Both the position numbers and the translations under genes were made by a program. Source: Candidatus Saccharimonadota bacterium (GTDB taxonomy: Bacteria > Patescibacteriota > Saccharimonadia > Saccharimonadales > Saccharimonadaceae). Taken from it: a stretch of DNA of 41,201 nt. Of this stretch, positions 7,651 through 13,646 are shown piece after piece; position 1 is the first letter of the stretch, and every line of letters starts with the position of its first letter. The notes beneath the pieces were generated by a model. It was not told the origin of the DNA. It did not search any database and saw only the letters and a program-made list of their open reading frames with translations. The stretch is from assembly GCA_017437945.1 (NCBI GenBank), contig JAFRWP010000013.1, positions 1 through 41,201 on the forward strand. Direction: 5' to 3'.

Positions 7651-8013
7651 ATGAAGCGGATCTTGAACTTTTTAATTACCGTATTGATTCTATTCTTTGC
7701 AGGAAAGTTTTTCCCCGCCAACGTGCGGATCGATAATTTTGGCTGGTTGCTACTGACGGCGGCGTTAATATGGGTAGTCTATACCCTGGTGGTGTTATCA
7801 TTTATCGCGATAATGACAATAGGCGCATACTACTATAACATCTTCTGGGTGATTATATCGATTATAGGTATTATCTTCTCCGACATTATCACCATCCTAC
7901 TGCTCAGTAAATGGCTGAGCGGATTCTATGTGAGTGGTTTTTGGACGGCGTTCCTGCTGTCGTTTATTTTCTCCTTATTCTATCTCAGCGAACCAAGCAA
8001 AACTGAAGCGTGA
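7651..8013 (+). CDS. Polytopic membrane protein, YvlD / phage-holin family 4-like
   Basis: A 120-residue protein with four hydrophobic segments (about residues 5-20, 31-55, 58-88 and 92-112) and almost no loops. Layout and sequences such as NFLITVLILFFAGKFFPANVRIDNFGWLLLTAALIW match the YvlD-type membrane family (often labelled 4-TMS phage holin), whose function is not settled. An upstream TTG in frame (7636) is rejected since it overlaps the GGAGGA site (7638-7643) that serves the ATG at 7651. A strong promoter and a strong terminator flank it, so it is a single-gene unit. Confidence 0.8.
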   Translation: MKRILNFLITVLILFFAGKFFPANVRIDNFGWLLLTAALIWVVYTLVVLSFIAIMTIGAYYYNIFWVIISIIGIIFSDIITILLLSKWLSGFYVSGFWTAFLLSFIFSLFYLSEPSKTEA

Positions 8014-8038
8014 ATCTCAACGGTAATAACCTCGTCAC

Positions 8039-8064
8039 CCGCCGGATCCGTCCGGCGGTTTTTT
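8039..8064 (+). terminator. Strong intrinsic terminator
   Basis: CCGCCGGA-TCCG-TCCGGCGG stem (8 bp, perfect) followed by six T residues. Confidence 0.88.
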
Positions 8065-8104
8065 CTAGTGATATAATACAGGCAATAAACGAGGAGTTCT
8101 TCTT

Positions 8105-8479
8105 ATGTATAAAAATAAACAAACTACAAGAATAATTGGCTATATTAAAACCGAATATGGCGCTGAGCCGGAATTCTTATGGCCAGATCGTTTTCCGACC
8201 TATTCAATCTATCGACATAACGAAAATCGCAAATGGTTTGCTTTGATTGGGAGTATCCCCAGTATGAGTCTTGGAATTGATGATGAAAAAGAAATAGAAA
8301 TCATCAACCTAAAGTTCGATAAGAATCAGGCTTTAGATTTCGCGGAAAGTAACGAACATGTCTTTCCAGCTTACCATATGAACAAGAATAACTGGATTAC
8401 GATTATTTTGGACGATTCACTTGAGGACGAAGCAATCTACGAACTTATTAAGAAAAGTTACCTATTATCCGATGAGTAA
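8105..8479 (+). CDS. MmcQ/YjbR family protein
   Basis: A 124-residue cytosolic protein matching the MmcQ/YjbR family (CyaY-like fold, proposed DNA-binding): YGAEPEFLW, the YSIYRHNENRKWFALI strand pair, LGIDDEKEIEIINLKF, AYHMNKNNWITIILDD and the final ELIKKSYLLSD. All are family landmarks in the usual order and length. Function is unknown in detail. TATAAT (about 8073-8078) and CGAGGAG before the ATG give a normal leadered transcript. The downstream EVE-like gene overlaps the stop by eight bases. Confidence 0.87.
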   Translation: MYKNKQTTRIIGYIKTEYGAEPEFLWPDRFPTYSIYRHNENRKWFALIGSIPSMSLGIDDEKEIEIINLKFDKNQALDFAESNEHVFPAYHMNKNNWITIILDDSLEDEAIYELIKKSYLLSDE

Positions 8480-8723
8480 AAACTGGCTAGTACCGGCAAA
8501 TCCGAAATATTTTGACATCGAGCACGCTTTTGACGGCGTTGAGGAAATTCAATGGAAGCAAGGTCGCTCCATTAAAGATGGCGACATAGTTTATATCTAC
8601 GCCGCAAAACCAGTGCAAGCTATTTTATATAAGTGTCGAGTATTAAAAACATGGACTCCATATCACTACCGCAAAGACAAGCTAAATAGATTAGTCGAAG
8701 ATTTAGAAAAGTGCAAAGACTGA
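8472..8723 (+). CDS. EVE/PUA-like domain protein, shortened
   Basis: An 83-residue protein whose start MSKNWLVPANPKYFDIEHAF, with GRSIKDGDIVYIYAAKPVQAILYKC after it, is characteristic of EVE-domain (PUA-like) proteins, which bind modified bases. Family members usually run to about 130-150 residues; this one stops after roughly the first half, so it may be a truncated remnant or a minimal form. The ATG overlaps the MmcQ/YjbR stop (ATGAGTAA), implying translational coupling. An ATG 17 codons upstream would lie inside the neighbouring gene with no ribosome binding site and is rejected. Confidence 0.65.
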   Translation: MSKNWLVPANPKYFDIEHAFDGVEEIQWKQGRSIKDGDIVYIYAAKPVQAILYKCRVLKTWTPYHYRKDKLNRLVEDLEKCKD

Positions 8724-8763
8724 CCGGTATGGACAGTATAAAAGAATCACAAAAGTAATTCGA

Positions 8764-9234
8764 TTATCTTTGGTCGTCAATTTCAATTAGTTCTTCTAGC
8801 CTTGCACGACGCGCCGACATTTGCCCCGAGCTAATATCGGCAATGCTGCGCTCGAGTTTACGGTTGGCCAACGCCGAGACATCTGCCTTTAATTGCGCCA
8901 TTACACATTTATCGCCACATTCTGGCCAGTAAAACCAGTTATCTAAATCCGTATAGTCGGTCGAATCACTACGCGAAAGCCAGCGCTTAACTTCCCAATC
9001 ACAATTATGATCATCCCAGAAATCTTCTACAATGCGCATAGATGGCTTACTACCCATAAATTCATGTACGTAGTCTGTCAATTCCATGACATATACACTG
9101 CCATCGGCAGGATTATGCCAATAATACAGAATCTTATCTGGAGTAATCGGCTCGAAACCATCAAATATGAGATTCAAACCATCTACACGATAGAAATGTA
9201 ATATTTTCGGAAATTCTCTTTCAGCTAGCTGCAT
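8764..9234 (-). CDS. Hypothetical protein, 156 residues
   Basis: Not recognised. It is a soluble acidic protein, rich in Trp, Tyr and Asp in its first two thirds (FWDDHNCDWEVKRWL, DLDNWFYWPECGDKC), with an Arg/Glu-rich helical end (SARRARLEELIEIDDQR). The Cys pair in PECGDKC could bind a metal but stands alone. The -10 box TATAAT (minus strand, 9243-9248) ends eight bases before the ATG without a ribosome binding site, so a leaderless message is predicted. It converges on the EVE-like gene. Confidence 0.65.
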   Translation of the reverse strand: MQLAEREFPKILHFYRVDGLNLIFDGFEPITPDKILYYWHNPADGSVYVMELTDYVHEFMGSKPSMRIVEDFWDDHNCDWEVKRWLSRSDSTDYTDLDNWFYWPECGDKCVMAQLKADVSALANRKLERSIADISSGQMSARRARLEELIEIDDQR

Positions 9235-9455
9235 ATTAGTATATTATACGCCAAACAGATATGAACAAAAAAAGAACCCTGCGAGTTCTGAGGCATACAT
9301 ATACAGGCAAAGAGATTCGAACTTTTAGGCATATATGGCTCAGCTGGAGCCGTAGAGGTCTAAAACAATGACAATGAAGAAAATAAAAGAAATACAATGT
9401 CAATGGCAGACTTGCGCCCAATGATATAATTAAAGTAGTAAACAAGGACTTATTT

Positions 9456-9995
9456 ATGCCAAGACCACGAAACAAACAGGACTTATTAAAGGCTGGCGAA
9501 GAATACTACGCCAAGCTAATCGAAATGGCTGATGGAATGAGCGAGAAAGAAATGAACACCGAATTCGATTTCTCCGGCGATCCATCTAAGAAAGAACGCC
9601 ACTGGGGACGCGACAAGAACCTACGCGATATTTGGGTACATTTATATGAATGGCACCGAATGCTACTTGAATTTGTAGATACGAATCTGAATAAAGGCGG
9701 TAATGCACCATTCTTGCCGGAACCATACACTTGGAAGACTTACGGCGATATGAACGTCGAATATTGGAAGAAACATCAAAATACTTCCCTTGCGGATGCC
9801 CGCAAGATGTTCGAGGAATCACATAAAGAAGTAATGAAACTAGCTGAGAGCTTGTCGGAAGAACAATTGTTTACGAAAGGTATGTATCCGTGGGTCGGCG
9901 GCTCGGTCTTGGGTTCATATTTTGTGAGCTGTTTGTCGTCACATTATGATTGGGCAATGAAAAAGTTGAAGGCGCATAAGAAGAATTGCGGGTAA
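9456..9995 (+). CDS. ClbS/DfsB family four-helix bundle protein, copy 2
   Basis: A 179-residue paralogue of the protein at 4037-4579, with about 11 substitutions (for example K15E, S41G, L82G, A110T, K119E), or about 94% identity. Homology reaches into the noncoding DNA: about 45 bases before the ATG (-10 TATAAT here, TATGAT in copy 1) and about 30 bases after the stop, up to the left arm of the terminator, where a ~93-bp repeat takes over. Many third-position differences show that the duplication is not very recent. AAGGA precedes the ATG. The function is unproven; the family is known for detoxifying reactive DNA-damaging metabolites. Confidence 0.85.
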   Translation: MPRPRNKQDLLKAGEEYYAKLIEMADGMSEKEMNTEFDFSGDPSKKERHWGRDKNLRDIWVHLYEWHRMLLEFVDTNLNKGGNAPFLPEPYTWKTYGDMNVEYWKKHQNTSLADARKMFEESHKEVMKLAESLSEEQLFTKGMYPWVGGSVLGSYFVSCLSSHYDWAMKKLKAHKKNCG

Positions 9996-10047
9996 TAATA
10001 GTTCGTATTGGACGCAAAAAACCGGGGGGTGATGTAGTTGATTAGAG

Positions 10048-10139
10048 CCGGGTGGGTCATAAACAATGCGCCGTCGTTTTCTGGCGGAAACCGAGCATTG
10101 AGCGAACCTGCGCAATTTCTCGCCACATCCAGCGCGCCA
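10048..10139. repeat. ~93-bp direct repeat, left copy
   Basis: About 85% identical, same orientation, to 15807-15899, with one single-base gap. The core includes a foldable segment: CAATG-CGCC-loop-GGCG-...-CATTG. The repeat begins exactly where the terminator behind the ClbS paralogue loses its right arm. Together the copies bracket the accessory island. No coding potential is shared between copies. Confidence 0.8.
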
Positions 10140-10141
10140 TC

Positions 10142-10181
10142 AATGAATAAAAAAGACCCAATGGGTCTTTTTTTATTCATT
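10142..10181. terminator. Long bidirectional terminator hairpin
   Basis: AATGAATAAAAAAGACCC pairs with GGGTCTTTTTTTATTCATT over 18 bp with one bulged base. A- and T-runs lie within the arms, so it can stop transcription in both directions, sealing the left edge of the island. Confidence 0.8.
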
Positions 10182-10339
10182 ATGGTGAACGTTGCAGAGA
10201 ACTTATTGATGCAGCAGACGAGATAACGTGCCGCCTCTATAACGTGATTGATTGGATGTTTGATCATCCGGAATACAACCCTAAGACGAAGGTCATACCG
10301 AAGAAGGACTACCCTGTTTTAGTAGATGTTACGTTCTGA
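10178..10339 (+). pseudogene. Promoterless 3' gene remnant
   Basis: A frame without start codon, open for about 53 codons up to a TGA, translates to a protein-like sequence: ERCRELIDAADEITCRLY, NVIDWMFDHPEYNPKTKVIP, KKDYPVLVDVTF. It starts within the preceding terminator hairpin, so the 5' part of a gene was lost when the present junction formed. The family is not recognised. Confidence 0.45.
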
Positions 10340-10370
10340 TCAGGAATCACAAGGAAATGAACATTGAACC

Positions 10371-10418
10371 AATGTAAAGGAATTAGTTAATTCCTACAAT
10401 GTCATTGGCATAATAGGC
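10371..10418. other. Inverted-repeat region before the island regulator
   Basis: CCAATG and CATTGG flank an inner perfect hairpin GGAATTA-GT-TAATTCC (10379-10394). It has no T-run, so it is not a clear terminator; it could be a protein-binding site or an old element end. No gene lies between 10340 and 10570. Confidence 0.35.
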
Positions 10419-10473
10419 CCAGAGCGAAACAAGGCACCGTATGGAACTGGCAACGCTCTATTTTTTGTGTAAA

Positions 10474-10541
10474 ATTAACCAAAAAATGGTTGACGGCATT
10501 TCTGAGTGCGTTATAATTAAATTAACCCAGAATTGGTTAAT
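10474..10541 (+). promoter_or_regulatory. Promoter with two operator half-site pairs for the XRE repressor
   Basis: Promoter: TTGACG (10490-10495), 16-bp spacer, TATAAT (10512-10517). Two dyads with equal 7-bp spacing overlap it: ATTAACC-N7-GGTTGAC (10474-10494, imperfect) across the -35 box and ATTAACC-N7-GGTTAAT (10521-10541, perfect) at the start of the transcript. The centres are 47 bp apart. This is the layout of an autoregulated phage-type repressor. Confidence 0.75.
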
Positions 10542-10570
10542 GCCAGATTGGGCCAAAGGAAAGGACATCT

Positions 10571-10921
10571 ATGAAGGTAAAACTAGGGGAATACTTGCGA
10601 GACCTAAGGCTCGCAAACAGCCAAACGCTAAAGCAGATGGCAGAAGAACTGGGAGTATCATCCGCATTTCTGTCGGCAGTCGAGAACGGAAAGAAGAATA
10701 TGCCGGAGAAATGGTACGATTCTCTCTCTAGCAAGTACAACCTAAATAAATCCCAAGTAGCCGAATTGCGAGATGCCGCCGAAGAATCTTCGACAGCCAT
10801 CAAGCTCAACTTAACAAACACTAACAGTATTAGCCGTGAGCTCGCCATCTCATTCGCAAGAAGCTTCGAAAAGCTAAGCGAAAGCGATAGCGCGGAGATC
10901 ATGAAAATACTAGAAAGATAG
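10571..10921 (+). CDS. XRE-family helix-turn-helix transcriptional regulator
   Basis: A 116-residue DNA-binding protein with the HTH-3 domain at residues 5-60: LGEYLRDLRLANSQTLKQMA, ELGVSSAFLSAVENGKKNMP. The rest is helical and may dimerise. Its own promoter carries two dyad operators, so autorepression is probable. The ImmA/IrrE-type protease gene follows 10 bases downstream. In mobile elements such pairs work as a switch in which the protease cleaves the repressor after a damage or entry signal (known for ImmR/ImmA of ICEBs1; inference here). AAGGA precedes the ATG. Confidence 0.9.
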   Translation: MKVKLGEYLRDLRLANSQTLKQMAEELGVSSAFLSAVENGKKNMPEKWYDSLSSKYNLNKSQVAELRDAAEESSTAIKLNLTNTNSISRELAISFARSFEKLSESDSAEIMKILER

Positions 10922-10931
10922 ATAATCACAC

Positions 10932-11465
10932 ATGTCACGTCAGAATTATTCCGTAGAATGTAAATCCAGAAAACAGCTTCGCTTTTTGGCCGAAAAAGTT
11001 AGAGAAATACTCGACCTTTCTGATCGTGTCATGTTCCCAATCGTTGGGCTGTTAGATGTTTTTTCGAAAACGTTCGACAACTTTAGCTACGAAATAGTCG
11101 AAGACGACCAATTGCCGGATGGTATCCATGCAGAAACGGATATTGTGTCGGGGCACGTAACAATTAAGCGGAGCGTCTATGACGGCGCATGTGAAGGCAA
11201 CGGTCGTGACAGAATGACAATCGCGCACGAAATCTGTCATTACATTACTCTTTGTACGCTGGGCTTTAGGGTTCAGCGTAATTTTGGGAAAGAAATTCGC
11301 CCCTGCGAGGACCCTGAATGGCAAGCAAAATGCATGGCTGGAGAGCTAATGATTAGCAAACGTTTAACCAAGAATATGGACCCGCTCGAAATTGCTGAAG
11401 CGTGCGGAGTGTCATTCGATGCAGCAAGATATCAATATGGAATTTTTAGGAGCGAAGAAGAATGA
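10932..11465 (+). CDS. ImmA/IrrE family metallo-endopeptidase
   Basis: A 177-residue zinc protease of the ImmA/IrrE family (COG2856) with the HExxH site at His99-Glu100-x2-His103 (TIAHEICHYIT) and a downstream Glu-bearing helix (EDPEWQAKCMAGELMIS) that supplies the third ligand. Such proteases cleave the cognate XRE repressor to release its operon. It sits directly after the XRE gene. An N-terminal 50-residue stretch before the core is not recognised. Likely substrate: the upstream repressor. Confidence 0.9.
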   Translation: MSRQNYSVECKSRKQLRFLAEKVREILDLSDRVMFPIVGLLDVFSKTFDNFSYEIVEDDQLPDGIHAETDIVSGHVTIKRSVYDGACEGNGRDRMTIAHEICHYITLCTLGFRVQRNFGKEIRPCEDPEWQAKCMAGELMISKRLTKNMDPLEIAEACGVSFDAARYQYGIFRSEEE

Positions 11466-11521
11466 CGTAATTTATTTAGGTGCACACAATTTACGACGAT
11501 ACTACCGGCTCGTCAATAATA

Positions 11522-11549
11522 TTAACAATAAATTAAAGAGAGCTATGAT
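11522..11549 (+). promoter_or_regulatory. Promoter of the DUF4417 operon
   Basis: TTAACA (11522-11527), 16-bp spacer, TATGAT (11544-11549). The -10 box is the first part of a repeat that occurs again after the operon at 13118. No ATTAACC-type XRE operator is present, so it seems not to be under the same repressor. Confidence 0.55.
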
Positions 11550-11565
11550 ATTCTCCAAATAAGTA
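11537..11565 (+). repeat. 29-bp direct repeat, copy 1
   Basis: Matches 13111-13139 at 27 of 29 positions, the last 22 (from 11544) without mismatch. It overlaps the -10 box of the DUF4417 promoter and, with copy 2, brackets the three-gene operon. Confidence 0.75.
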
Positions 11566-11598
11566 CGAGTATCTACCTCTCTTTAGGAGGTAATTCTC

Positions 11599-12288
11599 AT
11601 GTCGAAATCTCTTACAGAGTACGACAAGTACAAAGTCATCCGGCCAGTAATTGGCGGATGCGAGTATGACGAAAATAGCTTCCCTATTATTCGTAATACT
11701 TTTAAAGACAACACTAACTGGGATGAGCTATATGTATGCGGTATCCAGAACATTACAAAGAAGAACGATAATCACAATGCGATCGCGTTGATGTATTTGG
11801 ACGACAGAAAACTCTTGGCGTACTGGAACACCCCACTAAAGAAGATTCCTCTGATGCTCGGATGCGCGGCAGTAGCAACGCCCGATTTCAGCTATTACGA
11901 CTCGATGAATATTAATGAGATTCGTCATAATGTTTTTATGAATCGTTGGCTTGGCGCTACCTGGCAAAACTACGGCGTGAATGTAATCCCAACCATTGGT
12001 TGGGCTGGAGAGCATACTTACGATCTCTGCCTGAGTGGCGTCGAAGAAGGAACTCCCGTAACTATATCTACCCTCGGTTGCCAAAAACATGAGAAAGAAT
12101 TCCTTGCCGGTTTCAATGAAATGAAGCAAAGAATTAAACCATCAATCATCATTGTATTTGGCGACATGATAGAAGGCATGACTGGAAGATTTCTTCACTT
12201 CAAATATACTGATAGCTTTAACAAGAAAATGCGCCAGCAGCCATTAAAAGGAATGCTGGGCGTATTCGAAATAAAGGAGAAAGCATAA
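11599..12288 (+). CDS. DUF4417 domain protein
   Basis: A 229-residue protein with the hallmarks of DUF4417: a region ending in TPDFSYYDSMNINEIRHNVF, MNRWLGATWQNYGVNVIPTI, GW, and the SxVExGTPVTISTLGC segment. The family is found mostly in phages and integrative elements; its function is unknown. There is no signal peptide. AGGAGG (11585-11590) lies before the ATG. The stop overlaps the next start (TAATG), so the three genes 11599-13072 are translationally coupled. Confidence 0.8.
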   Translation: MSKSLTEYDKYKVIRPVIGGCEYDENSFPIIRNTFKDNTNWDELYVCGIQNITKKNDNHNAIALMYLDDRKLLAYWNTPLKKIPLMLGCAAVATPDFSYYDSMNINEIRHNVFMNRWLGATWQNYGVNVIPTIGWAGEHTYDLCLSGVEEGTPVTISTLGCQKHEKEFLAGFNEMKQRIKPSIIIVFGDMIEGMTGRFLHFKYTDSFNKKMRQQPLKGMLGVFEIKEKA

Positions 12289-12680
12289 TGGGTTCACGCG
12301 GAGCATTTATAGATGTTGCATCTGGCAATTTTAATTTTAAAGAAAACGGCCAGGAGTACTTTTCGCTAGGAATTTTATCTAGTAATCCAAACGTAAAAAT
12401 CCTAGTCAAGAAAAAAGGTTCGGTCGCCCCGCCCGTGTTTTCACATACACCAGGGCGAATTTATGCCGTAGTTCAAAATGGCAAGCTCAAATACCTGGCA
12501 TATTACGACGAGAAACATGATCAAGCCGTCTGTATTGACTTCGGACACGCGCATAACGGCGTCAGGCCTCACGTTCATTACGGAACTGGCGATCATGATC
12601 CGAACAAGCCTGGAAAGAAACCAACAAAAGCCCAACTTGAGCTAGCTAATAAAATTAAGAAGGAGTTCAATCTCAAATGA
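12288..12680 (+). CDS. Hypothetical protein with MuF-like tail motif (possible toxin or phage-structural domain)
   Basis: A 130-residue protein not firmly recognised. Its start MGSRGAF followed by DVASGNFNF and GQEYFS resembles short modules found near the C-termini of phage portal/MuF-type proteins and polymorphic toxins in Firmicutes. The second half holds several His residues in FGHAHNGVRPHVHYG and GDHDPN, a His/Asp-rich patch that could form a metal or catalytic site. It overlaps both neighbours (1 and 4 bases). With the acidic partner next to it, a toxin-immunity pair is conceivable, but no toxin fold was identified. Confidence 0.55.
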   Translation: MGSRGAFIDVASGNFNFKENGQEYFSLGILSSNPNVKILVKKKGSVAPPVFSHTPGRIYAVVQNGKLKYLAYYDEKHDQAVCIDFGHAHNGVRPHVHYGTGDHDPNKPGKKPTKAQLELANKIKKEFNLK

Positions 12681-13072
12681 GCAAAGATTCATATTATGAC
12701 AATACCGACCACTATGGTAGGTATACGAGCGTAGAACAATTCAAATCGCAATTTACTGGCGTCTGGGGGCCATCTAAAGACTTGTGGACGGCTATCGATT
12801 TTACATATGGCGAAAAGGGATACCGTATGGATACTGGACGTATATATGGAAGCGAACCGGAAGAAACCGCGGACGGAAAGAAGGCCTTGTTCTATATGTA
12901 TACCAAACGCGACAAATATGAGACTATCGACGACGATGATAGGCATCCACTCTATATTTTCGATAGCTGTTATGCCACGATAGACGACGTCTTGGAGCAT
13001 TTCGAAATCGACGGGAAGAAACTCAAAGATATTATCTTAGAGGACGATTTCGGGATTGTTGAAAAAGGATAA
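12677..13072 (+). CDS. Hypothetical acidic protein, partner of the preceding gene
   Basis: A 131-residue, strongly acidic soluble protein (DDDDR, EETADGKK, IILEDDFGIVEKG) with many Tyr residues. Not recognised. The ATGA overlap with the upstream gene implies coupled, near-equimolar production. Small size, acidity and position after a His-rich basic protein would suit an immunity or antitoxin role, which remains a guess. A terminator follows the stop at once. Confidence 0.55.
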   Translation: MSKDSYYDNTDHYGRYTSVEQFKSQFTGVWGPSKDLWTAIDFTYGEKGYRMDTGRIYGSEPEETADGKKALFYMYTKRDKYETIDDDDRHPLYIFDSCYATIDDVLEHFEIDGKKLKDIILEDDFGIVEKG

Positions 13073-13073
13073 A

Positions 13074-13104
13074 AAATAAAGGGCGCTACCGGCGCTCTTT
13101 ATTT
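13074..13104. terminator. Terminator of the DUF4417 operon
   Basis: AAATAAAGGGCGC and GCGCTCTTTATTT form a stem of about 12 bp around a short loop, A-rich on the left and T-rich on the right, so it can act both ways. Confidence 0.75.
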
Positions 13105-13110
13105 ACCCTG

Positions 13111-13139
13111 AGAGAAATATGATATTCTCCAAATAAGTA
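13111..13139 (+). repeat. 29-bp direct repeat, copy 2
   Basis: 27 of 29 bases equal to 11537-11565. It directly follows the terminator of the three-gene operon and precedes the gene at 13277 by 137 bases. If the first copy is a promoter element, this may be the matching element for the next gene; alternatively the pair marks an excision or duplication event. Confidence 0.75.
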
Positions 13140-13276
13140 ATTTCATTATACCTATTTGGTGTAATATAGTCAATATTCTGCTTATGTTTAAGCATTAGCG
13201 TAAATGACAAAAAGCAAGAAAGGCAAATAGCCTACACCGCTTACGCGAGCGCACTCCTAAAAGAAAAGGAGTTTAT

Positions 13277-13597
13277 ATGGCAAAACGCCACCCATTCAAG
13301 AAAGCAAAACCCGGCGAGCCTATACCGGTCACTGCTCGGCAACTTGAAGGCTTCATGCTTGAGCATAACGGCAGATTTAATTCGCGCGACTACGACAAGT
13401 TTGAGCGTATGGAGCTAACGAAATCGCCCGTTCGTGACGCGATCCACGAATTAAAGACTTATTCCCTAGAAACACTAGCACAGCGCTTCGATGTGCGCCT
13501 TTTGGGGCGCGGTAAGCGCGTTTTTTGCGAGGTTAGACGCCGAAGACGACAAATGATACTACTTTTCCCTCACATACATTCTACGCGCCCTAAATAA
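13277..13597 (+). CDS. Hypothetical basic protein, 106 residues
   Basis: Not recognised. It is basic throughout, with a Lys/Pro-rich start (MAKRHPFKKAKPGEPIPVTA), a predicted helical middle, and an Arg-run (EVRRRRRQM) near the end, suggestive of nucleic-acid contact. AAAAGGAG (13264-13271) is well placed before the ATG. The last 15 residues after the Arg-run look unlike a natural C-terminus, so the frame may have been changed near the end. It converges on the helicase gene. Confidence 0.5.
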   Translation: MAKRHPFKKAKPGEPIPVTARQLEGFMLEHNGRFNSRDYDKFERMELTKSPVRDAIHELKTYSLETLAQRFDVRLLGRGKRVFCEVRRRRRQMILLFPHIHSTRPK

Positions 13598-13646
13598 CCG
13601 CGGCGTAAATGACGCGATAATTCATAGACGTAACAAATGAGAAGAT

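Noticed and set aside
9330-9355. tRNA-like GGCTCAGCTGGAGCC hairpin in the gap before the second ClbS copy
   Set aside because: No acceptor, anticodon or T arm can be built around it.
9236-9475. Minus-strand ORF of 79 codons
   Set aside because: Overlaps the promoter of the second ClbS copy, no ribosome binding site, and odd Phe/Leu/Arg-rich composition.
10038-10226. 62-codon ORF across the left repeat and terminator
   Set aside because: It reads through the repeat and the terminator hairpin, and the right repeat copy does not keep the frame.
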